The notes beneath the pieces were generated by a model. That model did not search any database. It was not told the origin of the DNA and worked only from the letters and a program-made list of their open reading frames with translations. Positions 17,361 to 27,900 of a DNA stretch of 64,000 nt are shown one piece after another (position 1 is the first letter of the stretch; each line of letters starts with the position of its first letter). The stretch is from assembly GCF_036492835.1 (NCBI RefSeq), contig NZ_AP025314.1, positions 1,798,001 through 1,862,000 of the forward strand. The letters are read 5' to 3'. The stretch is from Fulvitalea axinellae. GTDB lineage: Bacteria; Bacteroidota; Bacteroidia; Cytophagales; Cyclobacteriaceae. The position numbers and the translations under genes are program-made.

Positions 17361-18989
17361 GTGGGAAAGATAAAGAACACTCGTTTTCATGTGCGTTTGC
17401 CGATAATCTTGGCACTCGTTGTCAGCGCCGGATTTTTGTTTGCTTCCCTTAAACAGGGCAATCAACCGAACAAACCAAATCTGGCTAGCAGTTATCACAA
17501 ATTTGCGAACATTCTCCAATACGTGAACCAGTACTATGTGGACACTGTGGATACCGAAGAATTGGTGGAAACGGCGATCACGAAAATGCTGGAGGAACTG
17601 GATCCGCATTCGGTTTATATTCCGCCTAAAGAAGTAGAGTTGAACAAGTCTCAGCTGACGGGCAATTTTTTCGGAATCGGTATCGAGTTTAATATTATGC
17701 GAGATACGATTTATGTCGTGTCGCCACTGACAGGTGGGCCTTCCGAAAAGCTCGGCGTTAGGGCCGGTGACCGTATTGTTGAAGTAGATGGCGAAAACGT
17801 AGCGGGTATCGGGGTGACTAACCGTAAGGTTATGGAAGTGCTCCGCGGAGAGAAAGGAACGAAAGTAGTCGTAGGGATAAACCGTAACGGAAAGCGACTT
17901 GATTTTAACATTATCCGCGATAAGATTCCTCAGAATTCTGTGGAAACTGCGTATATGGTTAACGACAAAACCGGTTATATCAAGGTTAGCCGATTCTCGG
18001 CCACGACTTACGACGAGTTTAAAGCTGGGCTTGACAGTTTGACCGATAAGGGGATGAACAGGCTTGTTCTTGACCTTCAGGGCAATCCTGGCGGTTATAT
18101 GGAAATGGCGATTCGCATGGCGGATGAATTCCTGAACAAAGACAAATTGGTGGTTTATACCAAAGGAAAAGTCGAAAGGCATAACCAACGTATTTATTCT
18201 TCGGCTAAAGGTGTTTTCGAGAAAGGTTCCTTAATCGTTTTGATTGACGAAGGTTCCGCTTCCGCTTCGGAAATTGTTTCGGGAGCTATTCAGGATAATG
18301 ATCGTGGCTTGATTGTCGGCAGACGATCGTTCGGTAAAGGGTTGGTTCAGTGGCCGATTCCTTTAAACGACGGTTCCGAGTTGCGTCTGACTATCTCAAG
18401 ATATTACACGCCAAGTGGGCGTTCTATCCAGAAACCTTATGAGAAAGGTCTTCATGATTACTATATGGACAAAGCGAACCGTTTTGCCCATGGTGAGTAT
18501 TTCCACGCCGACAGTATCCATTTGAACGACTCTTTGAAGTACAAGACGCTGAAAGGCCGTACGGTATACGGTGGCGGAGGTATTATGCCTGATTACTTTG
18601 TGCCATTGGATACGGCGTATAGCTCGGCCTACTTTAACGAGCTCGTGTTTTACAGTAACGCGTTCCGTGAGTACTCGATCAATTTCTACGAAAAGAATGA
18701 AAAGAAATTGAAGAAGATGCCTTTCTCTGACTTTATGGCTAGTTACGAGGTGTCAGACAAAGTTTTGGACGATCTTGTAAAGGCTGGAAAGAAGCACGAT
18801 GTTGAGTTTGACGAAGACGGATTCAACAAGTCGAAAAAATCTCTGAAGTTGAGGTTTAAGGCGGAAATTGCCAGAAGGAATTACGGGAATTGGGCGTTTT
18901 ATCCTGTGATAAACGAACTCAACGAATCGTTCCAAAGGGCAATGGGCTTATTTGACGAAGCTGACGAGTTGGCGCAGGGTAGCGACTAA
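17361..18989 (+). CDS. S41 C-terminal processing peptidase
   Basis: A 542-residue periplasmic serine protease anchored by an N-terminal hydrophobic segment (LPIILALVVSAGFLFA). A short helical domain is followed by a PDZ domain (about residues 90-175) and the peptidase core. The catalytic Ser lies in GSASASEI near residue 300, and the general-base Lys is 25 residues later in FGKGLVQ, the spacing seen in E. coli Tsp. The C-terminal 150 residues form an extension. Initiation is probably at GTG 17361, since no ATG lies upstream in frame near the conserved start. A terminator follows the gene. Confidence 0.93.
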   Translation: MGKIKNTRFHVRLPIILALVVSAGFLFASLKQGNQPNKPNLASSYHKFANILQYVNQYYVDTVDTEELVETAITKMLEELDPHSVYIPPKEVELNKSQLTGNFFGIGIEFNIMRDTIYVVSPLTGGPSEKLGVRAGDRIVEVDGENVAGIGVTNRKVMEVLRGEKGTKVVVGINRNGKRLDFNIIRDKIPQNSVETAYMVNDKTGYIKVSRFSATTYDEFKAGLDSLTDKGMNRLVLDLQGNPGGYMEMAIRMADEFLNKDKLVVYTKGKVERHNQRIYSSAKGVFEKGSLIVLIDEGSASASEIVSGAIQDNDRGLIVGRRSFGKGLVQWPIPLNDGSELRLTISRYYTPSGRSIQKPYEKGLHDYYMDKANRFAHGEYFHADSIHLNDSLKYKTLKGRTVYGGGGIMPDYFVPLDTAYSSAYFNELVFYSNAFREYSINFYEKNEKKLKKMPFSDFMASYEVSDKVLDDLVKAGKKHDVEFDEDGFNKSKKSLKLRFKAEIARRNYGNWAFYPVINELNESFQRAMGLFDEADELAQGSD

Positions 18990-19014
18990 TATTGACACAG
19001 AAACTGAAATTTGG

Positions 19015-19050
19015 AGAAAGCCCAGAGACTATGATTGCTCTGGGCTTTCT
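19015..19050 (+). terminator. Terminator after the S41 peptidase gene
   Basis: A perfect 13-bp inverted repeat (19015-19027 with 19038-19050) with a 10-base loop, 25 bp after the stop. The T-run is short, with TTTCTTG at the right edge. Confidence 0.7.
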
Positions 19051-19217
19051 TGTATATGCGTGATTCCGGGTTTTGATCTGACATTGGCGCCTTGTGTCAT
19101 TTATGTAAATTCATTATTTTTAATTGAATAAAAATAATAGTCGAATCGAGTTGAGGTGTTTTTGTGAGTTGCGGGTAATTTTTAACAGGCCTTTTGGGCC
19201 TCCTCATTTGTAAATTT

Positions 19218-21359
19218 ATGCCAGAGATAGCAATGATCGACAGAGAAAGCGAAAAGGTGGAGAACCAGATTCAGAAAAGTGACCTGATAAGTCGGGACTT
19301 GAGCTGGTTGGGGTTTAATGAAAGGGTGCTGGATCAGGCCAAGAACGAAAACAGGTCGCTTGTGGACAGGTTGAAGTTTTTGGCTATTACCGCCTCGAAT
19401 TTTGACGAGTTTTTTATGGTTCGGGTCGGTAGTCTTTACAATTATCTCGACTACGGCAAATCGCGTACTGACTATTCCGGGTTGGATGAGTATACGTTCA
19501 AGAAGAAGTTGTTTCATGAAGTTAGGAGGTTCGTCGAAGGGCAGAATGCTGTTTTTTCGGAGCTTTCAGACTTGATGTTTCAGGATGCGGGTTTTAGAAT
19601 TGAACGGGACCTGTCGAGACTGGAAGCTTCGGAACGAAAAGAGCTGAAAAATTACTTCAAGGAAACCGTCTTCCCGATGCTTACGCCGATGGCTTTCGAT
19701 AGCTATCACACTTTTCCGGTTCTCTTGAATAAGATATTGATTTTTGGGGTTGTTACAGAGGACCAAAGCGGGAATGAGAACTCGAATAAATTGTCTCTGG
19801 TTCAGATTCCGAAAAACCTCTCACGTTTCTATGAACTCCGCAGAGAAGATTGTGCGGTTTTCGTGCCGATCGAGAGCGTGATTCGGGAATATATCCATAA
19901 GCTGTTCCGAAATGTCCCGATTATGTCGGTAAGCCTTTTCAGGATTACTCGAAACGGTGATTTTACGCTGGAAGAAAGTGAAGATATCGAGACTAACTTT
20001 TTGGAGGAGCTGAAAAGTAAACTGAAATCCAGAAAAACGGGCAGAGTAGTGCGTGTTGAGACTGAGGAGGGCGCCGACGTTTGGATGCTTGACTTGTTGA
20101 AAGGAAAGCTTGAGATTGACGACGATAATATTTTTACGGTTTCCGATGCTGGGCTGATCGATTTTACCAGCCTTTGGCAGATTGTCAAACACCCGGAGTA
20201 CAGGCATTTGGCGAATCCTCTCAGAGAGCCTGTGAAGTCTTTATCGTTACCAGATGATCAGGATCGGGATATACTTGAGTTATTGAAGACCAAGGATGTT
20301 TTGGTTCATAGCCCTTATCATAGCTATGAGATTTTTCTGGATTTGTTGGAAAGAGCCTGCGAGGATCCGAAAGTTTTGTCAATCAAAATGACAATTTATC
20401 GTTTGGCTGACAATTCCAGAGTTACTGCGGCATTGCTTCGGGCGTTGGAGAACGGGAAACACGTTTCTGTGCTTTTTGAGGTGAAAGCCCGCTTTGACGA
20501 GGAAAACAACCTCAGGGAAGCGAAGCGCTTGCAGAATGCTGGCTGTTTCGTGATTTACGGAATGTCACACCTGAAGACACACACAAAGTTGTTGTTGATT
20601 GTTCGAAAGGATTCCGCCAAGCGAATAACCCGTTATGTCCATATGGCCAGCGGGAATTTTAACGAAGATACGGCGAAACTGTACACCGATTTGGCGCTGA
20701 TGTCTACGAACGAGGTTTACGCTCGTGATGTTGCGGAGTTCTTTAACGTTATCACCGGTCATTCCGATCCCTCATATTACGAGAACCTGATTACGGCTCC
20801 TCGCGATATGCGAAACCAGCTTCTGGACTTGATTGGTGTTGAGATTGAAAATGCCAAAAATGGAAAGAAAGCTGGGGTGGTAATTAAATTGAATTCTCTT
20901 CAGGATAAAGACGTAATCGCTAAGCTTTATGAAGCATCAAATGCTGGTGTGCAAATTCGGTTGATCGTTAGGGGGATTTGTTGCCTGCGCCCGGGCAGGG
21001 AAGGCTTGAGTGAGAATATTAAGGTCCGGTCTATTGTCGGTGATTATCTTGAACATTCGCGGATTTATTACTTCCATAATGGAGGAAGTCCGAAAGTTTA
21101 TTGCGGAAGCGCCGATGTTATGGTCAGGAGCTTTGACAGGCGTCTGGAATCGTTATTCTTGGTGCTGGACGATAAAGTAAGGGCTGAAATGATGTGTGTG
21201 TTGGATTATAACCTAAAAGACAACGTTAACGCTTATCAGATGCTTGAAGACGGTGCTTTTAGGAAAATCCAAGTAGAGGAGGGCGAAGAGGAATTTAACC
21301 TTCACGAACAGATGTATAATCTGACAAAAAAAGAACTGAAGACCATAAAGCTTTTCTGA
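19218..21359 (+). CDS. ppk1: Polyphosphate kinase 1
   Basis: This enzyme makes long-chain polyphosphate from ATP, reversibly, through a phosphohistidine. From the ATG at 19218 the product is 713 residues, in the normal PPK1 range. The N-domain opens with SRDLSWLGFNERVL and ASNFDEFFMVRVG. The catalytic core holds KMTIYRLADNS and the LKTHTKLLL histidine, with a second His in YVHMASGNFNEDTA. The C-terminal part holds RGICCLRPG and SRIYYFHNGG, ending LFLVLDD. A TTG at 19194 is the only upstream alternative. No exopolyphosphatase gene is adjacent. Confidence 0.96.
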   Translation: MPEIAMIDRESEKVENQIQKSDLISRDLSWLGFNERVLDQAKNENRSLVDRLKFLAITASNFDEFFMVRVGSLYNYLDYGKSRTDYSGLDEYTFKKKLFHEVRRFVEGQNAVFSELSDLMFQDAGFRIERDLSRLEASERKELKNYFKETVFPMLTPMAFDSYHTFPVLLNKILIFGVVTEDQSGNENSNKLSLVQIPKNLSRFYELRREDCAVFVPIESVIREYIHKLFRNVPIMSVSLFRITRNGDFTLEESEDIETNFLEELKSKLKSRKTGRVVRVETEEGADVWMLDLLKGKLEIDDDNIFTVSDAGLIDFTSLWQIVKHPEYRHLANPLREPVKSLSLPDDQDRDILELLKTKDVLVHSPYHSYEIFLDLLERACEDPKVLSIKMTIYRLADNSRVTAALLRALENGKHVSVLFEVKARFDEENNLREAKRLQNAGCFVIYGMSHLKTHTKLLLIVRKDSAKRITRYVHMASGNFNEDTAKLYTDLALMSTNEVYARDVAEFFNVITGHSDPSYYENLITAPRDMRNQLLDLIGVEIENAKNGKKAGVVIKLNSLQDKDVIAKLYEASNAGVQIRLIVRGICCLRPGREGLSENIKVRSIVGDYLEHSRIYYFHNGGSPKVYCGSADVMVRSFDRRLESLFLVLDDKVRAEMMCVLDYNLKDNVNAYQMLEDGAFRKIQVEEGEEEFNLHEQMYNLTKKELKTIKLF

Positions 21360-21385
21360 GAAAGAAAATGTTTGCGTCCCCCAAA

Positions 21386-21420
21386 GAAAGCCGCTTCCTT
21401 GTTATGAGGAAGCGGCTTTC
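21386..21420. terminator. Terminator between ppk1 and a convergent hypothetical gene
   Basis: A perfect 14-bp inverted repeat (21386-21399 with 21407-21420) with a 7-base loop. It lies between the 3' ends of two convergent genes and probably serves both. Confidence 0.8.
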
Positions 21421-21424
21421 GGGG

Positions 21425-21811
21425 TTAAGCGGTTGCAGTCGAATAATCAAGCCAGCGATCGGCCGCCTGTAGAGTTTCGAATTTTGTAGTCTCCTTCATA
21501 GGCGTTTCGAAAGGATGTAGCTTGTTGTCAGCCAGCACTTCGGCGGTTTTTAGTACTCCAGCCCTGTTGAGTAGCTCTTCGACTTTTTCATGGAACTCCT
21601 TAATGTCGTTAGGGTGGGCTTCCATGTCGCTAAGGTCTGATAGCACGCTGAAACGCTTCTGTGTAACGGTCAGCGCTTTTCTCCAATCCATTATATAGTT
21701 CGGAATGGACCTTTTGCTTGGCCAGAGGCCACGGACCTTGAAATATATCCGGTTTTTTCTCGGAAGATACGTGATCTCGTAGAATGGGGTATTGGCGATC
21801 TGTTGCATCAT
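21425..21811 (-). CDS. Hypothetical cytosolic protein, possibly STAS/SpoIIAA-like
   Basis: A 128-residue protein without a signal peptide or membrane segment. The alternation FYEITYLPRKNRIYFKVRG, then a helix and VLSDLSDM, is reminiscent of the small SpoIIAA/STAS-like fold found in many Bacteroidota, but no diagnostic residue is visible and this is a guess. Paired ATGs at 21811 and 21808 are both possible starts. Confidence 0.65.
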   Translation of the reverse strand: MMQQIANTPFYEITYLPRKNRIYFKVRGLWPSKRSIPNYIMDWRKALTVTQKRFSVLSDLSDMEAHPNDIKEFHEKVEELLNRAGVLKTAEVLADNKLHPFETPMKETTKFETLQAADRWLDYSTATA

Positions 21812-22047
21812 TGTCCCCTGGCTTTTGTTAATGAATGATTATCAATATATTATACGTGTTTATGAGCCTCTGGGATATGTTTTGCCTACTCAAGAATATC
21901 TCCGGGCCTTTGTTCCCTAAGCGTTTTCCTGTGGATTTGTTTTGGGAAATTAGGTTTAAAGACTACACTCTTTAATGGGTAAAGTCCGATAACTTTTCTT
22001 GGAGAGGCCGGTTTTGCAGATTGACCGCCATCTAATATGCGAAATCG

Positions 22048-22269
22048 ATGAGGACACAACCCGAAAGGATATTGAACCGGGAATATTTCCTGAGCCGGAT
22101 AAATCAGATTCAGTTGGACACGAGTTTGTCTTGGGTGGAAAAAAGTACCGCGCTTAAGGAATTGATCGAGCGCAGGGATTTTTTGATGCGCAGACATTTG
22201 GAGGAAGTGTACAAGATAATTACCCAAATACCTTCGGATCAGAGCGATTCGCCGTTCCGGTTAAATTGA
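22048..22269 (+). CDS. Small helical hypothetical protein
   Basis: A 73-residue charged protein with heptad-like Leu/Ile spacing (NREYFLSRINQIQL, ALKELIERRDFLMRRHLEE), predicted to form two helices. I do not recognise it. The protein-like amphipathic pattern and an ATG start favour it over the overlapping minus-strand frame, which is rich in Pro and His. Confidence 0.5.
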   Translation: MRTQPERILNREYFLSRINQIQLDTSLSWVEKSTALKELIERRDFLMRRHLEEVYKIITQIPSDQSDSPFRLN

Positions 22270-22457
22270 TGCCAGTCTTTCCGTAGTTTTTCCGCATTAC
22301 GGAGTGCTCTTAAGTTTTTATTGGTTTTCTTTGTAGGCTGTAGGAAGTGGGGCGCCTTTTTGGTTCCCGGAATGGTCGGTCCGTTTCCGTGTTTTTGTGC
22401 ATCGGGGGATAAAAGTCTTTCTAAGGCACGTGTGTGATACTTTTTCGGAATAGCGAA

Positions 22458-23432
22458 ATGGGATTGAAACTGAGTGATATACAGGCGCCGATAGCCGGGG
22501 AAATGGCTTTGTTTGAAGAAAAATTCCGGTCATCGGTTTCCAGTAAGGTGTTGTTGCTGGATAAGATAATGGGATATATCGTGAAGCGCAAAGGGAAGCA
22601 GATGCGACCCATGTTTGTGTTTCTCTCGGCTGGTGTGGCCGGTGGTGTCGTTGAAGCTACGCATCGTGGCGCCGCTTTGATAGAGCTCCTGCATACAGCG
22701 ACGTTGGTGCATGATGATGTTGTGGATGAGGCGGAATATCGGCGGGGCTTTTTTTCGATTAATGCCCTTTGGAAGAATAAGGTGGCTGTATTGGTCGGTG
22801 ATTACTTGCTTTCCAGAGGATTGCTCTTGGCGGTCGAAAATGAGGAATTCGATCTGCTTAAAATCGTTTCTACCGCTGTGCGGGAAATGAGTGAAGGGGA
22901 ATTGTTGCAGATAGAGAAAGCCCGTAAACTTGATATTACCGAGGATGTATATTATGAGGTGATTCGCCAAAAAACGGCGTCGTTAATCGCTTCGTGCTGT
23001 GCCGCTGGGGCCTCGTCGGCCGGAAGTGGTCCGGAGGACGTGGAGAAGATGAGATTGTTCGGAGAGAAAGTGGGAATGGCCTTTCAAATAAAAGACGATC
23101 TTTTTGATTACGGTACACAGGAAGTTGGGAAACCTTTGGGTATTGATATCAAGGAAAAGAAGATGACTTTGCCGCTTATTTACGCCTTAAGGCAGGCAAG
23201 TTGGACCGAAAGGAAGAAGATTGTCTTCCAGATCAAGAACTTCAGCGAAAAACCAAAAGTGGTCAAAGAGGTGATCGATTTTGTGAAGAATTCGGGGGGG
23301 ATGGAGTACGCCCAAAAGAAAATGGAGGAGTATTATGATGAGGCGCTTGAGATTCTCGGCAGTTTCCCCGATTCGGAATACAAGGAATCTCTAGCGAATT
23401 TGGTGAAGTATACGATTTTGAGAAATAAATAG
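22458..23432 (+). CDS. Polyprenyl diphosphate synthase
   Basis: A trans-isoprenyl diphosphate synthase of 324 residues that elongates allylic diphosphates with IPP. Both aspartate-rich motifs are present: LVHDDVVDEAEYRRG (first, DDxxD) and QIKDDLFDYG (second). The GKQMRP motif for IPP binding lies near residue 45. Chain length cannot be read reliably; a medium-chain product for the menaquinone side chain is likely in a menaquinone-using organism. The start is the ATG at 22458; a frame start at 22434 adds 8 residues without conservation. Confidence 0.92.
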   Translation: MGLKLSDIQAPIAGEMALFEEKFRSSVSSKVLLLDKIMGYIVKRKGKQMRPMFVFLSAGVAGGVVEATHRGAALIELLHTATLVHDDVVDEAEYRRGFFSINALWKNKVAVLVGDYLLSRGLLLAVENEEFDLLKIVSTAVREMSEGELLQIEKARKLDITEDVYYEVIRQKTASLIASCCAAGASSAGSGPEDVEKMRLFGEKVGMAFQIKDDLFDYGTQEVGKPLGIDIKEKKMTLPLIYALRQASWTERKKIVFQIKNFSEKPKVVKEVIDFVKNSGGMEYAQKKMEEYYDEALEILGSFPDSEYKESLANLVKYTILRNK

Positions 23433-23445
23433 AGATTGAAATACT

Positions 23446-23473
23446 GCCGAGGGGTAGGTGGCTAACCCTCGGC
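23446..23473. terminator. Hairpin between polyprenyl synthase and truC-like gene
   Basis: GCCGAGGG at 23446-23453 pairs with CCCTCGGC at 23466-23473, followed by TGTTTTC. It overlaps the stop of the convergent gene and probably terminates the polyprenyl synthase transcript. Confidence 0.55.
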
Positions 23474-24172
23474 GGTGTTTTCGTGAGAATATTCGGATAG
23501 ACCGATAAATTTTAAAGAGCGTTTAAAGTGATCTCTGAGAGGGGCTGTAATAGTCACCTCTTTTTTTGTGGTCGGATGTGTGAATGACAAACTTCTAGAG
23601 TGGAGCAGAAGCCCTTTGCCTGGGTGCTCGTCAAACAGCTTGTTTTGTTTGCAATCACCGTATCGTCTATCGCCTAAAATATAGTGCCTGATCTTGGCGA
23701 AGTGTTGTCTGATCTGATGAGTCCTTCCCGTAAGCGGTTGGGCTTCCACCAATGAGTATCTTGATGTCGGGAATTTGGAGGTTTGAAACGGGATTTCGGT
23801 GCGGGCGATTGTCTTGAAAATAGTTTGCGCATCCCTTAAGGTTTCATCATACTCACTGTTGATCGGAATGTTAATCTCGTCATTTTCAGGGGTATGCCCT
23901 CTTGCTATTAGCCAATACTTTTTTATCGTAAGGTGTTCCTCAAATAAGTTCTGGATCTCAGCGGTGATACGTTTGTTTAGGCCGAAAAGAAGGACTCCCG
24001 AAGTGGGGCGGTCAATCCTATGGATTGGATAAACATGCTGGCCGAGTTGGTCTCTGAGCATTTGCATGGCAAATTGTTTTTCTCCTCTTGCTAGCGGTGT
24101 TCTGTGGACTAGGAGGTTATTAGGCTTGTTTATTGCCACTATATCATTGTCTTTATAGAGAATTTCCAGCAT
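23462..24172 (-). CDS. truC: TruC-like tRNA pseudouridine synthase
   Basis: A 236-residue RluA-family pseudouridine synthase without an S4 domain. It resembles E. coli TruC, which modifies U65 of tRNA, in the opening MLEILYKDNDIVAINKP, in RDQLGQHVYPIHRIDRPTSGVLL with the catalytic Asp in HRIDRPTSG, and in EAQPLTGRTHQIRQH and ILGDRRYGD. Substrate specificity rests on that resemblance only. The C-terminus extends about 15 residues past the core. Confidence 0.88.
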   Translation of the reverse strand: MLEILYKDNDIVAINKPNNLLVHRTPLARGEKQFAMQMLRDQLGQHVYPIHRIDRPTSGVLLFGLNKRITAEIQNLFEEHLTIKKYWLIARGHTPENDEINIPINSEYDETLRDAQTIFKTIARTEIPFQTSKFPTSRYSLVEAQPLTGRTHQIRQHFAKIRHYILGDRRYGDCKQNKLFDEHPGKGLLLHSRSLSFTHPTTKKEVTITAPLRDHFKRSLKFIGLSEYSHENTAEG

Positions 24173-24910
24173 AATTGAGTTTTGCGATCCGTATTTTATT
24201 GATTCTTTGGACGAAGTGAGTTCGAAGTTACATAAAAATACTGTTAGTAAGAATGTTGGGAAAAGGGAGATGAAATGTCATTGATAAAAAAGTATTATTT
24301 ACCAAAGTTTCCTGCGTTTTTTTTAAAATTGTTGTCGTTAGTTTATGAGATGGTGAAAATTGATTTGAAGATGCCATTATATTTCTGCGAAGACTTGTGT
24401 TTTTGATTTTAAAAGTCTTCCTTTGGATCAATAAAACAAAAGATGGTCATAAGAAGAGTCATTTTTGTTTGATTTTATCCTTTCATCTGCTTTTAGGGCG
24501 GGTGATGTTTTCAAGGAGAGATGCGGTAGTGAAGTTGGAAATGTGGGTTTGTCTTTCTCGATTTTAATTTTTAGGAGACAGTATAAAAATGTATAAGCCT
24601 ATGTTCTGGATGTTTCAAGGGTTTTTGCGCAATCAAAAAGACGTTTGCCATAGCGTCTAAGTATTTCTTGTTTTCAAAGTTTCTCAAGCAAATTTATTTT
24701 CCTGCCTCCTTGCGTAGAAGGAGGGCATTAGGGGCTCAGTAAAATTACTGCGGGTTTTCCTCTTAAATGAATTTCCAATACTGGAAACCTTTGAGCCGTT
24801 ATACGCAATAAAGTATTTGTTAGAGATTCGAATACATGAAGTGAGAGGTTTATCCCAATAAACAGTTATGTGCAATTGAGCATGAGTGGCGTTGGAAGGT
24901 GAATTCTTTG
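24173..24910. other. AT-rich promoter interval before the first susC
   Basis: About 740 bp, A+T rich, with no reading frame that looks coding. A stretch at about 24508-24540 (GTTTTCAAGG followed by AGTGAAGT) resembles one at about 30307-30330 before the second susC, which suggests part of the upstream region was duplicated with the genes. No regulator or RNA gene is seen. Confidence 0.4.
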
Positions 24911-24925
24911 TGGCGTATTACGCCA
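24911..24925. promoter_or_regulatory. Inverted repeat in the leader of susC copy 1
   Basis: TGGCGTA and TACGCCA flank a single T, 30 bp before the ATG. A GGCGC/GCGCC repeat takes the same place before susC copy 2, and the sequence from there to the ATG is similar in both (ending AGCCTATGTT and TCAGCCTATGTT). It could be an operator or an mRNA hairpin. Confidence 0.45.
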
Positions 24926-24955
24926 ATTTTCATATTACAATCTATTATTAAGCCT

Positions 24956-27900
24956 ATGTTTGTATTTTTATCAGAACAAAAAAGGGCGATCATACCATGG
25001 CTTCTTGGTGTGTTTTGTTTGCTCTTAGTGAATGCATCAGCATTTGCCCAGGACATTATGGTTAAGGGTAAGGTTGTTGACGCAGAGTCCAAAGAAGGAC
25101 TTATCGGGGTGGCCGTGGCGGTAAAGGGAACAGCCTTGGGTACCGTTACGGATATTGAAGGGCAGTTTTCGATTAAGGTTCCTTCTTCATCGGCAATTCT
25201 TCAGTTCTCGGCAATTGGCTATGCGGCTACGGAAGAAAACGTAGGTAACCGTACGTTTGTTGAGGTTGCGATGACTGAAGACGTACAAGAGCTTGAGGAG
25301 GTTGTGGTTACGGCCTTTGGTCTTAAGAAAGAGAAAAAGCGCTTGGGTTACTCAGTTACAGAGTTGAAAGGCTCAAGCATTTCTGATGTTCAGGTAGTTA
25401 ACCCTGTTGATGGACTCCAAGGCAAGGTTGCCGGGGTTCAGATTACACAGGGTGCCGGCGGTTCTTTCGGTGGTTCACGTATTACGATTCGTGGTAACTC
25501 AACTTTGGGTAGCAATACTCAACCGTTGTTCGTGGTAGATGGAATTATCATGGAGAGCAGTACTAGTGGTGGTGATATGTGGGGTACAAGTGACTGGGGA
25601 AATGACCTTAAAAACTTGAACCCTGATGAGTTCGAATCTGTAACAGTTTTGAAAGGTGCTGCTGCGGCCGCTCTTTACGGATCACGTGCTTTGGAAGGTG
25701 TTGTGATTATTACATCGAAGAAAGGCAAGGCCCGTAAAGGGATTGGCGTGAACGTTTCTCATTCTTCGGGTATCTCGCAGGTTTACGACGGACCTGATTT
25801 TCAAAATACTTACGGAGGTGGATTCATTGCTGGATATAGCGGGCATGATGATCCTTTTGATACTCGTCAGTTTATGACTAATTCAGATGGCGAGCCTATT
25901 AGAGATACAGGTGCCTCAAGTTGGGGTCCGAGAATGGAAGGACAGAAGATTCGCGAGTATGATGGGTCTTGGGGGACATACAGTGCTCAACCAGATAACT
26001 TCAAGGAATTGTATGAAACTGGACGTTCTCATAATACGAGTGTTGCCTTGAGTGGCGGTAATGAAAAAACTACATACAGAGCGGGTTATTCGAATATGAT
26101 CCAAAAGGGTGTGGATCCAGGCAATAACTTTGACCGTAATTCATTACAGTTGAGCTTAGGACGTCAGATTACAGATCGTCTTAGATTGGACGTGTTGACC
26201 AATTATACAAAATCGGTAGCTGAGAATCCTCCATTGCGTAAAGTGCAGCGTTCGTTTATCTATGATTATTTTCCAAGGGACTATGACCCTAATAAGTGGA
26301 AGGATGATTATAAGGCTCCTCACGGCGGTTTGCCTGATACGAATAATGGAGATGTTAGTAAAGGCCCTGGTACATCAGTGTACTGGCAACTTTATGAAGA
26401 GAATCGTGAAAGGACAGAAGAGATTCTTCGGTTGAAAGCTGGGTTGACTTACCAGATTAATGATTGGCTTACTTGGACAGGTGAGGGGTACATTGACAAT
26501 AAGTACACTACCTACGAAGAGAAAAAACTTGGTAGCAAAATCAATAATGCAGGCGGAAATTACAAGGTTGAAAACAGACGCCGTGAGCAGACGTTTGCTA
26601 AGACAATGTTGACTTTCAACAAAGACCTTAATCAGGATTGGAATGTTGCGTTTTCTGTTGGTGGTGAATCTTGGGAAACTAAAGGTCGTTGGTCTGTGTC
26701 TGAAACCAACGGTGGTTTGATTGTACCAGGCAACTATACAATTTCAAACAGTAAGGATAAAGCAAAAACAAACGGGGGGCAAGAAGAGAACCGTAAGTTC
26801 ATTTCTGCTTACTACTTTGGCGATGTCGCTTGGAGAAATACACTTTTCTTGAATTTCACAGGTCGTAATGACTGGAATTCTACGATGGCTTACCCAGATA
26901 ATACTGGTAATTTCAGCTTTTTCTATCCGTCAGTAAGTTTGTCGTGGGCTTTCACTGAAAGCATCGAAATGCCAAGCTTCTTTACTTTCGGAAAAGTTAG
27001 AGCTTCTTATGCGGAGGTTGGAAACGGGACTCGTGCTTACTTGCTTAGTGATGGCTATAAGAGGACTGATGAAACGAAGTATGAGGGAACTACACCGGCT
27101 TACTCGTATAAGTCGAATAGAGTATTTGCTGAAGACTTTAAGCCTGAGCGTTCTAAAGCGATCGAATTCGGAGCTGACTTGAGATTTTTCGAAAATCGCT
27201 TGGGTGTAGACTTTACATGGTTTAAGAAAAATACTTATGACCAGATTTTGAGTCTTGGGGTTCCTAGTTATTCAGGTGTGTCAAGCATGATGTTTAATGC
27301 TGGTAATATCGAGAATAAAGGTATCGAGATTGCTGTTAATGCTACCCCGCTTATTCTTGGAGACTTCAAATGGGAAGTTAACTTCAACTACACTAGTCTG
27401 CAAAACAAGATTATTGAGTTGGATGACGATTTGGGAATTACTGAAAAGTCGTTGTCTGGTAACGCTACATACGGTGATCGTATAGGTACCTACGCTATCG
27501 TAGGAGGTAATTATGGCGATATGATGACTGATGCCGCTTACAAGTATGACGATAACGGTAATGTGATCGTTAAATGGCATGGCGGAGCGAAGTCACCTTA
27601 TGCTGCTAGAAATGGTGAGCGTACCACAGTTGGTAACATTATGTCCGATTGGTATGGTGGTGTGACAAACACTTTCTCATACAAAGGATTGTCTATGCGA
27701 GTTTTCCTTGACGTGAAGATGGGTGGAGACATTTATTCTTTCACACAGCGTTACGGACAAATGAATGGTCTTTTCAAAAGCTCGCTCTCTTATAGAGACG
27801 CAGAACAGGGCGGTATCACTTGGACAAGCTCGAACGGTAAAACTTATGAGGACGGATACATTCCTAAAGGCATGGTTTTCGAAGCCGAGACTACAATTAA

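Noticed and set aside
21886..22227. Minus-strand frame of 113 codons over the small gene at 22048
   Set aside because: Rich in Pro, His and Gln without secondary-structure pattern; the plus-strand frame looks more like a protein.
24228..24431. Minus-strand 67-codon frame before susC copy 1
   Set aside because: Asn/Thr/Ser/Phe-rich product typical of AT-rich non-coding DNA.
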